A DNA stretch of 7,392 nt, from the NCBI GenBank assembly GCA_937995275.1, contig CALKKN010000318.1:1-7392 (forward strand). Direction: 5' to 3'. The notes beneath the pieces were generated by a model. That model saw nothing but the letters and a program-made list of their open reading frames with translations, did not search any database and had not been told where the DNA came from. The position numbers and the translations under genes were made by a program. Of this stretch, positions 1 to 6,355 are shown in pieces (the stretch's first letter is position 1; the number at the start of each line of letters is the position of its first letter). The stretch comes from an uncultured Lysobacterales bacterium (lineage in GTDB: Bacteria > Pseudomonadota > Gammaproteobacteria > Xanthomonadales > SZUA-36).

Positions 1-359
1 GGCGGATGCCGGATTACCTGGACTACATCTGTCCCCAGTTTTCGGAGACCGACATCAATTTCCAGCGCGTCCCCACCGTCGACACCTCCAACGCCTTCAT
101 AGCGCGCTGGATCCCGACGCCGGACGAATCCAAGGTCGTTATCCGTTTCGCCAATCCCCGGGGCATCGATTTCCCGTACCTGATCTCGATGATCAACCAG
201 AGCTACATGTCCCGGGCCAATTCCATCGTCATACCCGGCGGCAGGCTCGACCTCGCCATGCAGTTGATCCTGACGCCGATGATCCTGCAGTTGATGGAAC
301 GCAGCCGGCGCGCCGGTGGACCGCGAAAGACCCTTTCACCGGTTTCGAAAACCGCTTGA
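1..359 (+). CDS. cbbP: Phosphoribulokinase, C-terminal part (5' end outside window)
   Basis: This is the last roughly 118 codons of phosphoribulokinase, the Calvin-cycle enzyme that phosphorylates ribulose-5-phosphate with ATP to give ribulose-1,5-bisphosphate for Rubisco. The frame is open to the left edge, and the ATG at position 6 is an internal methionine. Recognition rests on the conserved C-terminal half of the proteobacterial octameric (class I) family: MPDYLDYICPQFSETDINFQ, then RVPTVDTSN, IPTPDES, NPRGIDFPYL and a final IPGGRLDLAMQLILTP segment. These match CbbP of autotrophs more closely than the PrkB paralogue of enterobacteria, as I remember the families. The tail after LMERSRR is basic and unconserved. 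It stops with TGA 18 nt before the leader ORF ahead of gph, which fits a shared transcript. Family members are about 290 residues, so some 60% of the gene is missing here. Confidence 0.93.
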   Translation, partial: RMPDYLDYICPQFSETDINFQRVPTVDTSNAFIARWIPTPDESKVVIRFANPRGIDFPYLISMINQSYMSRANSIVIPGGRLDLAMQLILTPMILQLMERSRRAGGPRKTLSPVSKTA

Positions 360-367
360 ACGCATCC

Positions 368-373
368 AGGAGG
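368..373 (+). promoter_or_regulatory. Strong Shine-Dalgarno AGGAGG ahead of a leader ORF
   Basis: A perfect AGGAGG lies 4 nt before the ATG at 378. It is the best ribosome-binding site on this side of the window, yet it is too far from the gph starts (418 or 439) to serve them directly. The gph frame is also closed by a TAA at 400-402. It therefore appears to drive the 17-codon leader ORF. Confidence 0.55.
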
Positions 374-377
374 ACCC

Positions 378-431
378 ATGGACCAAACGACCCACTGCGT
401 AAAACCGGACCGGCTCGATGACAGCGCCTAA
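378..431 (+). CDS. Possible 17-residue leader peptide upstream of gph
   Basis: A short ORF encodes MDQTTHCVKPDRLDDSA. It starts 4 nt after a perfect AGGAGG and ends with TAA at 429-431. The stop codon overlaps the AAGGA (430-434) that precedes the ATG at 439 of gph, so ribosomes leaving the leader would be placed at the gph start. That layout suggests translational coupling. I recognise no regulatory run of one amino acid and no attenuator hairpin, so a signal-sensing role is not supported. It could also be a chance ORF, or a remnant of an earlier gph start. Whether it is translated is inference. Confidence 0.35.
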   Translation: MDQTTHCVKPDRLDDSA

Positions 432-438
432 GGACCTG

Positions 439-1131
439 ATGCTCAGCGTCGTGCCGGCGGCCGTGGTGTGGGACCTCGACGGTACGCTGGTAGACTCGGC
501 CGCCGACCTAGCGACCGCCCTGAACGCCTTGCTCAACGAGCACGGTCAGCAAGGTCACACCGTGGACAACGTACGCCCGATGATCGGGAACGGCGTAGTC
601 AAGCTGATCGAGCGGGGATTCCGCGCGGCGGGGGCGCCGCTGGACGAGGCGGCCTGTGACGTATTGGCGCCGCGCTTCCTCGAACTGTACATGGCCTGCG
701 CCACCGACCAGACCCGATTGGTGCCCAGCGCCCGCGAGGTCCTCTCATACCTGCACAATGCCGGCGCCCGGCAGGCGCTCTGCACTAACAAACCGTACGA
801 CGTGACGATGCAAATCCTGGACGCGCTCGACGTCGCCGGTTTCTTCACGGTCGTCGTCGGCGGCGACTCCACGACCGAGAAGAAGCCGCATCCATTGCCG
901 CTGCAGACCTGCCTGGAAGAAATGGGCGTCGAACCGGACGACGCGGTCATGATCGGCGATTCCGGAGCCGACGTGGGCTCGGCGCAGGCAGCCGGCGTGC
1001 CCGTCATCCTGGTGCCCGACGGCTATACCGGCGTGCCCGCCGTTTCCCTGGGCGCGGACTACGTGGTCGGCAGCCTGGCCGAAGTCCCGGCTTGCCTGGG
1101 ACCACGCAAGCGGGTTCAGCGTAGCGCCTGA
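439..1131 (+). CDS. gph: Phosphoglycolate phosphatase (HAD superfamily)
   Basis: The product hydrolyses 2-phosphoglycolate to glycolate and phosphate in the cytoplasm, removing the by-product of Rubisco's oxygenase reaction. All four HAD motifs are present in the 230-residue protein. Motif I is WDLDGTLVDS, with nucleophile Asp12 and acid/base Asp14. Motif II is CTNKP, with Thr116. Motif III is the Lys of EKKPHP, near 149. Motif IV is GDSGAD, with Asp174 and Asp178 for Mg2+. A helical cap (about residues 20-95) sits between motifs I and II, as in Gph/CbbZ; E. coli Gph has 252 residues. I chose ATG 439 because AAGGA lies 4 nt upstream; ATG 418 would add seven residues but has no visible ribosome site. 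The position just after phosphoribulokinase supports the phosphoglycolate role over other HAD phosphatases. The last ten residues are basic and poorly conserved. Confidence 0.9.
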   Translation: MLSVVPAAVVWDLDGTLVDSAADLATALNALLNEHGQQGHTVDNVRPMIGNGVVKLIERGFRAAGAPLDEAACDVLAPRFLELYMACATDQTRLVPSAREVLSYLHNAGARQALCTNKPYDVTMQILDALDVAGFFTVVVGGDSTTEKKPHPLPLQTCLEEMGVEPDDAVMIGDSGADVGSAQAAGVPVILVPDGYTGVPAVSLGADYVVGSLAEVPACLGPRKRVQRSA

Positions 1132-1160
1132 AGGCATACCCCGGGCCGGCCGGCTTTTGG

Positions 1161-1166
1161 TATAGT
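1161..1166 (+). promoter_or_regulatory. Possible -10 element TATAGT
   Basis: TATAGT lies 22 nt before the ATG at 1189, inside the 57-nt gap after gph. I see no convincing -35 at the usual distance, because the upstream sequence is a GC-rich CCGGGCCGGCCGG block. If used, it would give the secreted protein its own promoter with a very short leader. Confidence 0.3.
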
Positions 1167-1188
1167 TGCCTTTTGCCGGAATTTGCCT

Positions 1189-1884
1189 ATGTACGCCTGC
1201 CGCATTTTTTCCCCAGCCTTGGCGACCGTTGTGTTGATCGCGGCCTCGCTGCCCTTCACCGCCAGCGCGGCGGACGAGGTCGATTTCTCCTGCATGGGCC
1301 TCGAGGTCAAGGGCAAAACCCAGGTCACCGAAACCCACAAGGAATACGACGTCGTGCTGACCAACAACTGCCCCGGCCCGGTTTACTGGGCCATGTGCAT
1401 CGAGCGTCTCGACCCCTACACTTCCCGAATCCTCGAGGCCCACACACCGACCGGCTACGTCGAGGCGGAACAGAAAACCCGGGTCAACCTGCAGATGAAA
1501 AGGGGGCCCGCCGCCATGGACTTTCGCCAGCGATTCCAGGAGTTTTACGTCGCGACCGACTATGCCATCAGGCCGCCGGCCCGGGCCCGGTGCATCGCGA
1601 GCCAGTGCGAATTTGCGAGGCGCGACATTCGGCGGCAACTGAGCGCCAACCTGGAGGCCTGGGAAGCGGCCGTCAGGGCATTGAACGCGCAACTGGCCAG
1701 CGAATGCCCGGAGTCTGGCTGGGACAAGACGGCCGAGGTCGAGCAATGCGCGGCGGACGTTCGCGTCCGGGCGCAGCCCAGGCTGGATGAGCTGGCGCGA
1801 AACGACGCTGAACTACGCGAACAGCTGCCGCTTGCCGGACCGGCAGGTTGCGAGCTGTACGCCGGTGAACTGGTGCCTTACTAG
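1189..1884 (+). CDS. Secreted cysteine-rich protein of unknown function
   Basis: I do not recognise this 231-residue protein. It starts with a Sec signal peptide: a short N-terminus with Arg5, a hydrophobic core around residues 10-23 and a likely cut after ASA (residue 27). The mature protein is therefore expected in the periplasm. There is no lipobox cysteine at the cut. Residues 28-105 alternate hydrophobic and polar residues (for example KEYDVVLTNNC), as in a small beta-sandwich. Residues 141-212 are rich in Ala, Glu, Arg and Leu, probably helical and perhaps a coiled coil. The mature part has eight cysteines (35, 61, 70, 135, 140, 173, 187, 221), an even number consistent with disulfides. 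I chose ATG 1189; a TTG six bases earlier would add only two residues. The ribosome site is weak. The stop codon shares bases with the stop of the convergent gene on the other strand. Codon use looks like that of its neighbours. Confidence 0.75.
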   Translation: MYACRIFSPALATVVLIAASLPFTASAADEVDFSCMGLEVKGKTQVTETHKEYDVVLTNNCPGPVYWAMCIERLDPYTSRILEAHTPTGYVEAEQKTRVNLQMKRGPAAMDFRQRFQEFYVATDYAIRPPARARCIASQCEFARRDIRRQLSANLEAWEAAVRALNAQLASECPESGWDKTAEVEQCAADVRVRAQPRLDELARNDAELREQLPLAGPAGCELYAGELVPY

Positions 1885-2783
1885 TCGATGGGCCGCCGGC
1901 CGGCCAGATTCCGCAGCCGCTCCATACGCATTTGCGCAGCGTGCCGGAGGGCCTCCGGATCGGCGCCCTCCCCTGCGAAACGTCTCTGCCTGCCATAGTA
2001 TTCGAGGGGGTCGGTGCCGTCCGGTTCGACGTTGATGCGGTAGTCCTCACCCCCGAACACCTCGTACAACGGGAAGACGCCGCTGCGGACCGCCAGCCTC
2101 ACCAGTTCCACGGATTCGGCCGGCTCGGTCTTCCAGCCGGTCGGGCACGGCGCATGGATCAGGAAGAAGCGGAAACCATCGATCCCCAACGCCCGCCGGA
2201 TTTTGTCCCGGAAATCCTCGGGATGCGCGACGGAAAGGGTGGCCGCATACGGCACGCGATGTGCCGCCATGATCCCAATGATGTCTTTCTTACGCTCGGA
2301 CTTGCCGCCAGGCGTCGTCGTCGTGCGGGCGGCGGCCGGCGTCGCCGAGCTGCGCTGCCCGCCCGTGTTGCCATAAATCTCGTTGTCGTAGCAGATGTAA
2401 ATCAGGTTCTCGTTGCGCTCGGCTGTGGCGGACAGGGTGGCGATACCGATGTCGTAGGTCCCGCCGTCCCCGGCCCAGCAGATCACGTGTGCGGGGTGTT
2501 CGCCGGGTTCGCAGTTCAGGTCGTTGACCGCTGCGACGCCGCTGGCGAACGCCGGCGCCGATGCAAAGGTCGAGGCGATCACCGGCACGTTGTAGCTGGT
2601 CGTCGGATAGGCCCCGGCGGTGACGATGCCGCAGCAGGCAGGGATCACCAGGGAATAGGACTCGCCCGCCAGTGCGCGCCCCAGCATCGTCAGGGCCACG
2701 CTCATCCCGCAACCGCCGCAGTTGGTGTTGCCCGGCCTCAGCAGGCACTCTTCCCCGAAGAGTTCGGCACGCGCCACGCTCAT
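1881..2783 (-). CDS. porB: Pyruvate:ferredoxin (2-oxoacid) oxidoreductase, beta subunit
   Basis: This is the thiamine diphosphate-binding subunit that, with the alpha subunit, decarboxylates pyruvate (or runs in reverse) and passes electrons to a proximal [4Fe-4S] cluster. The 300-residue length is normal for PorB. Cluster ligands are Cys22 and Cys25 (NCGGCG), Cys50 (PACCG) and Cys213 (HAPCPTGW). The 3- and 25-residue spacings match those I recall for the single-chain enzyme of Desulfovibrio africanus. The cofactor motif begins at GDGGTYDIG (105-113) and ends in the NEIYGNTGGQRS segment (134-145), typical of the pyruvate clade. It is the last gene of the operon. Its ATG overlaps the alpha-subunit TGA in an ATGA junction, so translation is probably coupled. 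Its TAG overlaps the TAG of the convergent secreted-protein gene, leaving no room for a terminator between the two. Pyruvate is the likely substrate; a related 2-oxoacid cannot be excluded. Confidence 0.93.
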   Translation of the reverse strand: MSVARAELFGEECLLRPGNTNCGGCGMSVALTMLGRALAGESYSLVIPACCGIVTAGAYPTTSYNVPVIASTFASAPAFASGVAAVNDLNCEPGEHPAHVICWAGDGGTYDIGIATLSATAERNENLIYICYDNEIYGNTGGQRSSATPAAARTTTTPGGKSERKKDIIGIMAAHRVPYAATLSVAHPEDFRDKIRRALGIDGFRFFLIHAPCPTGWKTEPAESVELVRLAVRSGVFPLYEVFGGEDYRINVEPDGTDPLEYYGRQRRFAGEGADPEALRHAAQMRMERLRNLAGRRPID

Positions 2784-3952
2784 GGCTCGACTCCCTTCCA
2801 GACGGCTTCGCCCGCGGCGGTGCGGCAGCTAAGGTCGGCCATGATTTCGTCGACCAGGCCGGGTACGACATCGCCGCCGCCGACCCCCGCCAGGTAGCCC
2901 TGAACGAACGGGCCGTCCTGACCCTGCAGGTTCGCCCGCACCTCGTGGCAGAAAATACCGCCGGTTCCGGCCGCATAATTGCGGTCCACAACCCCGATTT
3001 TCGCAACGCCGGCGCACAGGGAACGGATTTCACGCCCCGGAAACGGCTGGAACATCTTGATGCGGATCATGCCGACGTTCTCGCCCCGCGCGCGCCATTC
3101 GTCGACCACGTCGCGCACGGTCGTCGCGATCGTTCCGGAGGCGATCACGATCCGGTCGGCGTCCGCCACCCGATAGCTGTCCACGGCGCCGCAGACCTCG
3201 CGTCCGAAAACCTCGCGGAATTCAGCGCGGTGCTCCTCCAGCACGGCGGGCACGCGCCGCAGGGCCTCGTCGAGTTCCATCCTCTGCGACAGGGTCTCCG
3301 GCGGGAAGGCCATGCCGCCCACGGTGACCGGGTGCTGCGGATCCAGGCGATGCGGCACGCTGCACGGCGGCAGGAACCGGTCGACCTGCTCCTGGCTGGC
3401 CAGTTCCACCTCCATCGACGTGTGCGAGACGATGAAGGCGTCCATGCAAACCATGACCGGCAGCAGGATACGCGGGTCCTCGGCCAGCCGGAACGCCAGC
3501 AGGGCCGTGTCGGCGACATCCTGGTTGGAATCGCAGTAGAACTGGACCCAGGCGAAATCCCGGAACATCAGGGTATCGCCCTGATCCGCCCAGATGTTCC
3601 AGGGCGGGCCCAGCGTCCGGTTGACCGCGGCCATGACGATGGGCAGCCGATAGAACGCCGCCACCAGGACATTCTCGGCCATGTAGGCAAGACCGTTGGC
3701 GGAGCTGGCGGTGAAGGCGCGCGCGCCGTTCAGCGCGGCGCCGATGCAGACGCCCATCGCGCTGTGCTCGCTTTCGACCGGGATTACGCGCCCTTTGGAG
3801 AACGGGAAGCGAGCCACGTACTCGACGATCTCGGTCTGCGGCGTGATGGGATAGATGCCGCAGACGGCACCCCGCGCCCCACGGTTCGCTTCGCCGGCCA
3901 GGCTCAGCGAATGGCCCGCTGCATGGTTACCGGTGACCAGTTGCATGTTCAT
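2780..3952 (-). CDS. porA: Pyruvate:ferredoxin (2-oxoacid) oxidoreductase, alpha subunit
   Basis: This 390-residue subunit carries the pyrimidine-binding and transketolase-C-like domains that complete the active site with PorB. The first domain shows YPITPQTEI (34-42), ESEHSAMG with Glu62 expected to activate thiamine, and the signature NRTLGPPWNIWADQGDT (111-127). The Arg of that signature is in the position that binds the substrate carboxylate in pyruvate enzymes. A GGMAFPPET-containing linker follows, then the second domain with DADRIVIASGT and MIRIKMFQPFP. The C-terminus has the NYAAGTGGIFCHEV segment typical of PorA. The start at 3952 lies 9 nt after the stop of the fusion gene, behind a GGGCGGA stretch; the ATG two codons later is an alternative start. 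The order fusion-alpha-beta on one strand with almost no gaps indicates a single transcript and a stoichiometric complex. Confidence 0.93.
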   Translation of the reverse strand: MNMQLVTGNHAAGHSLSLAGEANRGARGAVCGIYPITPQTEIVEYVARFPFSKGRVIPVESEHSAMGVCIGAALNGARAFTASSANGLAYMAENVLVAAFYRLPIVMAAVNRTLGPPWNIWADQGDTLMFRDFAWVQFYCDSNQDVADTALLAFRLAEDPRILLPVMVCMDAFIVSHTSMEVELASQEQVDRFLPPCSVPHRLDPQHPVTVGGMAFPPETLSQRMELDEALRRVPAVLEEHRAEFREVFGREVCGAVDSYRVADADRIVIASGTIATTVRDVVDEWRARGENVGMIRIKMFQPFPGREIRSLCAGVAKIGVVDRNYAAGTGGIFCHEVRANLQGQDGPFVQGYLAGVGGGDVVPGLVDEIMADLSCRTAAGEAVWKGVEP

Positions 3953-3961
3953 GTTTCCGCC

Positions 3962-6169
3962 CTACCCGGCCTTCATGTAGATGACGGCGCGCGAACACTC
4001 GCTGGCGCAGACGCCGCAGCCCTTGCAGTAGTCGTAATCGAAGATCAGGTCGCGGCCGTCGCGGCGCAGCACCCCGTCGGGGCAATAGGTGACGCAGCGG
4101 TCGCAGTAATTGCAGACACCGCAGCTCAGGCAGCGCTTGGCTTCCTCGATGTCCGGCAGACCTTGCCGGACCTCGCCAAAGCCGCCGGCGCGCCCGGCCA
4201 GGGAGATGACGTTCTCGTGCTGCTGCGGCTCCCGGTCGAAGTGCTGCAGGCGGATGCGGTCGGCGCGAACCACGGTCTCCTCAGCTGGCCGTTCCCGGTA
4301 CAGTCGCTCGCCGCTGAACCGTTCGTGCACCAGCAACGCCATGTCGCGCCCGCAGCCGATGGCAGCCGTCACCGTGCCTTCGTTGGTCAGCAGGTCGCCC
4401 GCGGCGTAAACAGGCGCTCCGCCGGCGCCTTCGATCGCCGGTTGCTCGCGTGAAAGCGTGGTTTCGGGAGGCAACAGCGACAGGTCCGCTGCCTGCCCCA
4501 GGGCGAGGATCACGCGATCGCAGTACAGGTCGAAGTCCGCGCCCGCTACGGGCACGGGCCGGCGCCGTCCGCTGGAGTCCGGTTCGCCCAGCTCCATTCG
4601 CTGGCAGGTCAGGCGCCGTCGGTCGCCCTCCCGCGATACGCGGACCGGGGCGCACAGAAAATCGATCGCGATACCCTCGTCGATGGCGTCGTCGACCTCC
4701 TCCGCGATCGCCGGCATCTCGTCCCGGGTCCGGCGGTAAACGATGCGAACGCTGGACGCCCCCAGGCGCCAGGCCGAACGCGCCGCATCAACGGCGGTAT
4801 TGCCGCCGCCGACGACCACGACGTCTTCGCCTTCAACACGAACGGCATCCTGGCGCGCCAGGTCGAGGAATTCGATGCCCTGCACGACGCGGTTCATGTC
4901 CACGCCCAGGTCCAGGGACGTCAGCCGCTGCAGGCCGGTGGCTGCAAGCACCGCATCGAACTCACGGCCCAGTTGTTGCAGGCGTTCGTGATCGATCCGT
5001 GTATCGCAGACCGCCTCGACGCCCAGCCCGAGCACCCGCGCGATATCGCGTTCCAGCGCCTCGCGCGGCAGACGATAGGTGGGGATTCCCGTGCGCATCA
5101 GCCCGCCGAGTTCCGAACCCGCCTCGAACAGCGTGACGCGGTACCCCAGGCGGGCCAGATGGTAGGCGCCGGACAGACCCGCCGGCCCGGCCCCGATCAC
5201 GGCCACCCGCTCGGGGCGGCGGCGGTCCGCGGTGACGGCCGCTTTGCCGTGGTCGCCCGCGTATCGCTCCAGAGCGCGGACGTTGACCGGCCCTTCCAAC
5301 TCGGCGCGGTTGCATTGCTGCATGCAGAAGCCCGGGCAGACGCGGCCGCAAACCGAGGGCAGCGGGCTGGTCTGCAGCAGGATGTCCAGCGCGCCGTCGA
5401 CGTCTTCGTCCGTCAGCGCCGCGAGGAACCCCTGCACGTCGTTGCCGGCCGGGCAGATGAAGTTGCAGGGCGGTGTCTGGTTCTCGCGCAGCGGCTCCTG
5501 GTTCGCCCACTGGCCGGTATGAATCGCCGGGGGAGCGCCCGTATTCCCATCGAGAAGCCCCGGCCGGCGCTGTGGCGGCCTGGCAGGAGCCGGTTTGCGG
5601 ACAACCGGCTTCGGTGGACCGGCCTGGACACGGACCGCAACCCAGGCCTCACGGGCCGCTTTCTCGTTGCCGCCGTGAAAGCCGAACTCGTCGAAGGCGG
5701 CCAGCACCGACTCGAGGTTCATGTCCAGCATCCGGGCCGCCGCGCCGGCCAACGCGGTGTTGACGATGGGCACCGTCCGGGAGCCCAGCCCGTGACGGAC
5801 GGCGATCGAGGTCGCGTCCACCGTCGCGATACGGAAAGCCCGGGTGCGTTCCTGCCCCGCGTAATGCTCGGGTGGCTTCTCGCAATTCAGCAGGATCCAG
5901 CCGCCCGGCTTGAGCCCGGAAAGAATGGCCGGAGAGATCAGGGTCGGGTCCAGCACGATCAGGTGGTCCGGCGCGTAAATCTGGTTCGGGTTGTGAATGG
6001 GCTCGTCGTCGCAGCGCAGGTACGCCTGCACCGGCGCACCCGACCGCTCCGCCGCGTAAACGCCGAAGGCCTGCACCGATTTGCCTTCCCGGTGCTCCGA
6101 TGCGGCCAGCAGCTTGGCGAGCGTAACGCCACCCTGCCCGCCTCTGCCGTGGATTCTGATTTCAATCAT
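3962..6169 (-). CDS. Fused 2-oxoacid oxidoreductase gamma subunit, GltD-like FAD/NAD(P) module and delta (ferredoxin) subunit
   Basis: This 735-residue protein joins three parts that are often separate chains. Residues 1-182 are the PorG gamma domain, with HGRGGQGGVTLAKLLA at the start and YAAERSGAPVQAYLR at 38-52. A Pro/Arg-rich linker follows (about 184-204). Residues 230-625 resemble GltD, the glutamate synthase small subunit. They contain cluster cysteines 235, 239, 274, 278, 282 and 286, an FAD fold VIGAGPAGLSGAY (324-336), an NAD(P) fold VVGGGNTAVDAA (452-463) followed by YRR, and the second flavin motif YAAGD (588-592). Residues 680-735 are the delta domain: CxxCxxCxxxCP at 686-697 and CxxCxxCxxxC at 715-725, with an extra CxxC at 680-683. 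The protein should carry electrons between the thiamine site of PorAB and NAD(P). I placed the start at ATG 6169, where the gamma homology begins; the open frame continues to 6400, but that part would run into tmRNA. The ribosome site is weak. Confidence 0.9.
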   Translation of the reverse strand: MIEIRIHGRGGQGGVTLAKLLAASEHREGKSVQAFGVYAAERSGAPVQAYLRCDDEPIHNPNQIYAPDHLIVLDPTLISPAILSGLKPGGWILLNCEKPPEHYAGQERTRAFRIATVDATSIAVRHGLGSRTVPIVNTALAGAAARMLDMNLESVLAAFDEFGFHGGNEKAAREAWVAVRVQAGPPKPVVRKPAPARPPQRRPGLLDGNTGAPPAIHTGQWANQEPLRENQTPPCNFICPAGNDVQGFLAALTDEDVDGALDILLQTSPLPSVCGRVCPGFCMQQCNRAELEGPVNVRALERYAGDHGKAAVTADRRRPERVAVIGAGPAGLSGAYHLARLGYRVTLFEAGSELGGLMRTGIPTYRLPREALERDIARVLGLGVEAVCDTRIDHERLQQLGREFDAVLAATGLQRLTSLDLGVDMNRVVQGIEFLDLARQDAVRVEGEDVVVVGGGNTAVDAARSAWRLGASSVRIVYRRTRDEMPAIAEEVDDAIDEGIAIDFLCAPVRVSREGDRRRLTCQRMELGEPDSSGRRRPVPVAGADFDLYCDRVILALGQAADLSLLPPETTLSREQPAIEGAGGAPVYAAGDLLTNEGTVTAAIGCGRDMALLVHERFSGERLYRERPAEETVVRADRIRLQHFDREPQQHENVISLAGRAGGFGEVRQGLPDIEEAKRCLSCGVCNYCDRCVTYCPDGVLRRDGRDLIFDYDYCKGCGVCASECSRAVIYMKAG

Positions 6170-6214
6170 TGCTGCGTGTCTCGAAAGAGCATCTGCAGCA
6201 TAGCGTGCACACCT

Positions 6215-6322
6215 ATGGAGGGCATTGATTGGCGTCAGTTCATCGGGAGGTGGCGCGGGGAGCCGGGCGCCTGGTTCAAGGCCCTGACGCAACTTGAACC
6301 AATTGCCGCGCAGAGCCTCTAA
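6215..6322 (+). CDS. Possible 35-residue small protein
   Basis: A short ORF lies between the oxidoreductase operon and ssrA. It begins MEGIDWRQFIGRW and ends LEPIAAQSL, with three tryptophans and a GC-rich third codon position like the neighbouring genes. I do not recognise it. There is no clear Shine-Dalgarno before the ATG, and the perfect inverted repeat of this region lies inside the frame. It may be a small gene, a decayed remnant, or chance in GC-rich DNA. Confidence 0.2.
   Translation: MEGIDWRQFIGRWRGEPGAWFKALTQLEPIAAQSL
6272..6301. promoter_or_regulatory. Perfect 9-12-9 inverted repeat, candidate operator
   Basis: TGGTTCAAG (6272-6280) and CTTGAACCA (6293-6301) form a perfect inverted repeat with a 12-base spacer. 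It lies in the divergent region between the oxidoreductase operon (first codon at 6169) and ssrA (first base at 6356). Its centre is about 117 nt before the operon start codon and about 45 nt before the ssrA -10 element. The two half-sites are centred 21 bp apart, about two helical turns, which suits a dimeric regulator. No run of T follows on either strand, so it is not a typical terminator. The regulator is unknown. Confidence 0.4.
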
Positions 6323-6330
6323 ACAGGCGT

Positions 6331-6336
6331 TACAAT
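6331..6336 (+). promoter_or_regulatory. -10 element of the ssrA promoter (TACAAT)
   Basis: TACAAT lies 19 nt before the mature 5' end of tmRNA, leaving a short leader for RNase P to remove. The -35 is weak: TTGCCG at 6303-6308 is the nearest match, but its 22-nt spacing is long. Confidence 0.5.
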
Positions 6337-6355
6337 AGATGCTCAGAAAATACCT

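Noticed and set aside
1145..1179. A GC-rich palindrome (GCCGGCCGGC followed by TTTT) as a gph terminator
   Set aside because: The self-complementary block cannot form a normal hairpin loop, and the wider CCGGC/GCCGG pairing is only five bases. A terminator here is not supported.
745..1746. A minus-strand open frame (333 codons) across gph and the secreted-protein gene
   Set aside because: It runs antisense through two genes with clear coding evidence (HAD motifs, signal peptide) and has no recognisable domain.
2672..4453. A long plus-strand open frame (593 codons) opposite porA and the fusion gene
   Set aside because: It is the antisense shadow of strongly conserved genes in high-GC DNA. 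Its translation is rich in Arg, Ala, Gly, Asp and His and resembles no family.
4973..6322. A plus-strand open frame (449 codons) opposite the fusion gene
   Set aside because: It is a shadow of the fusion gene. Only its last 35 codons lie outside that gene, and those are listed separately as a doubtful small ORF.
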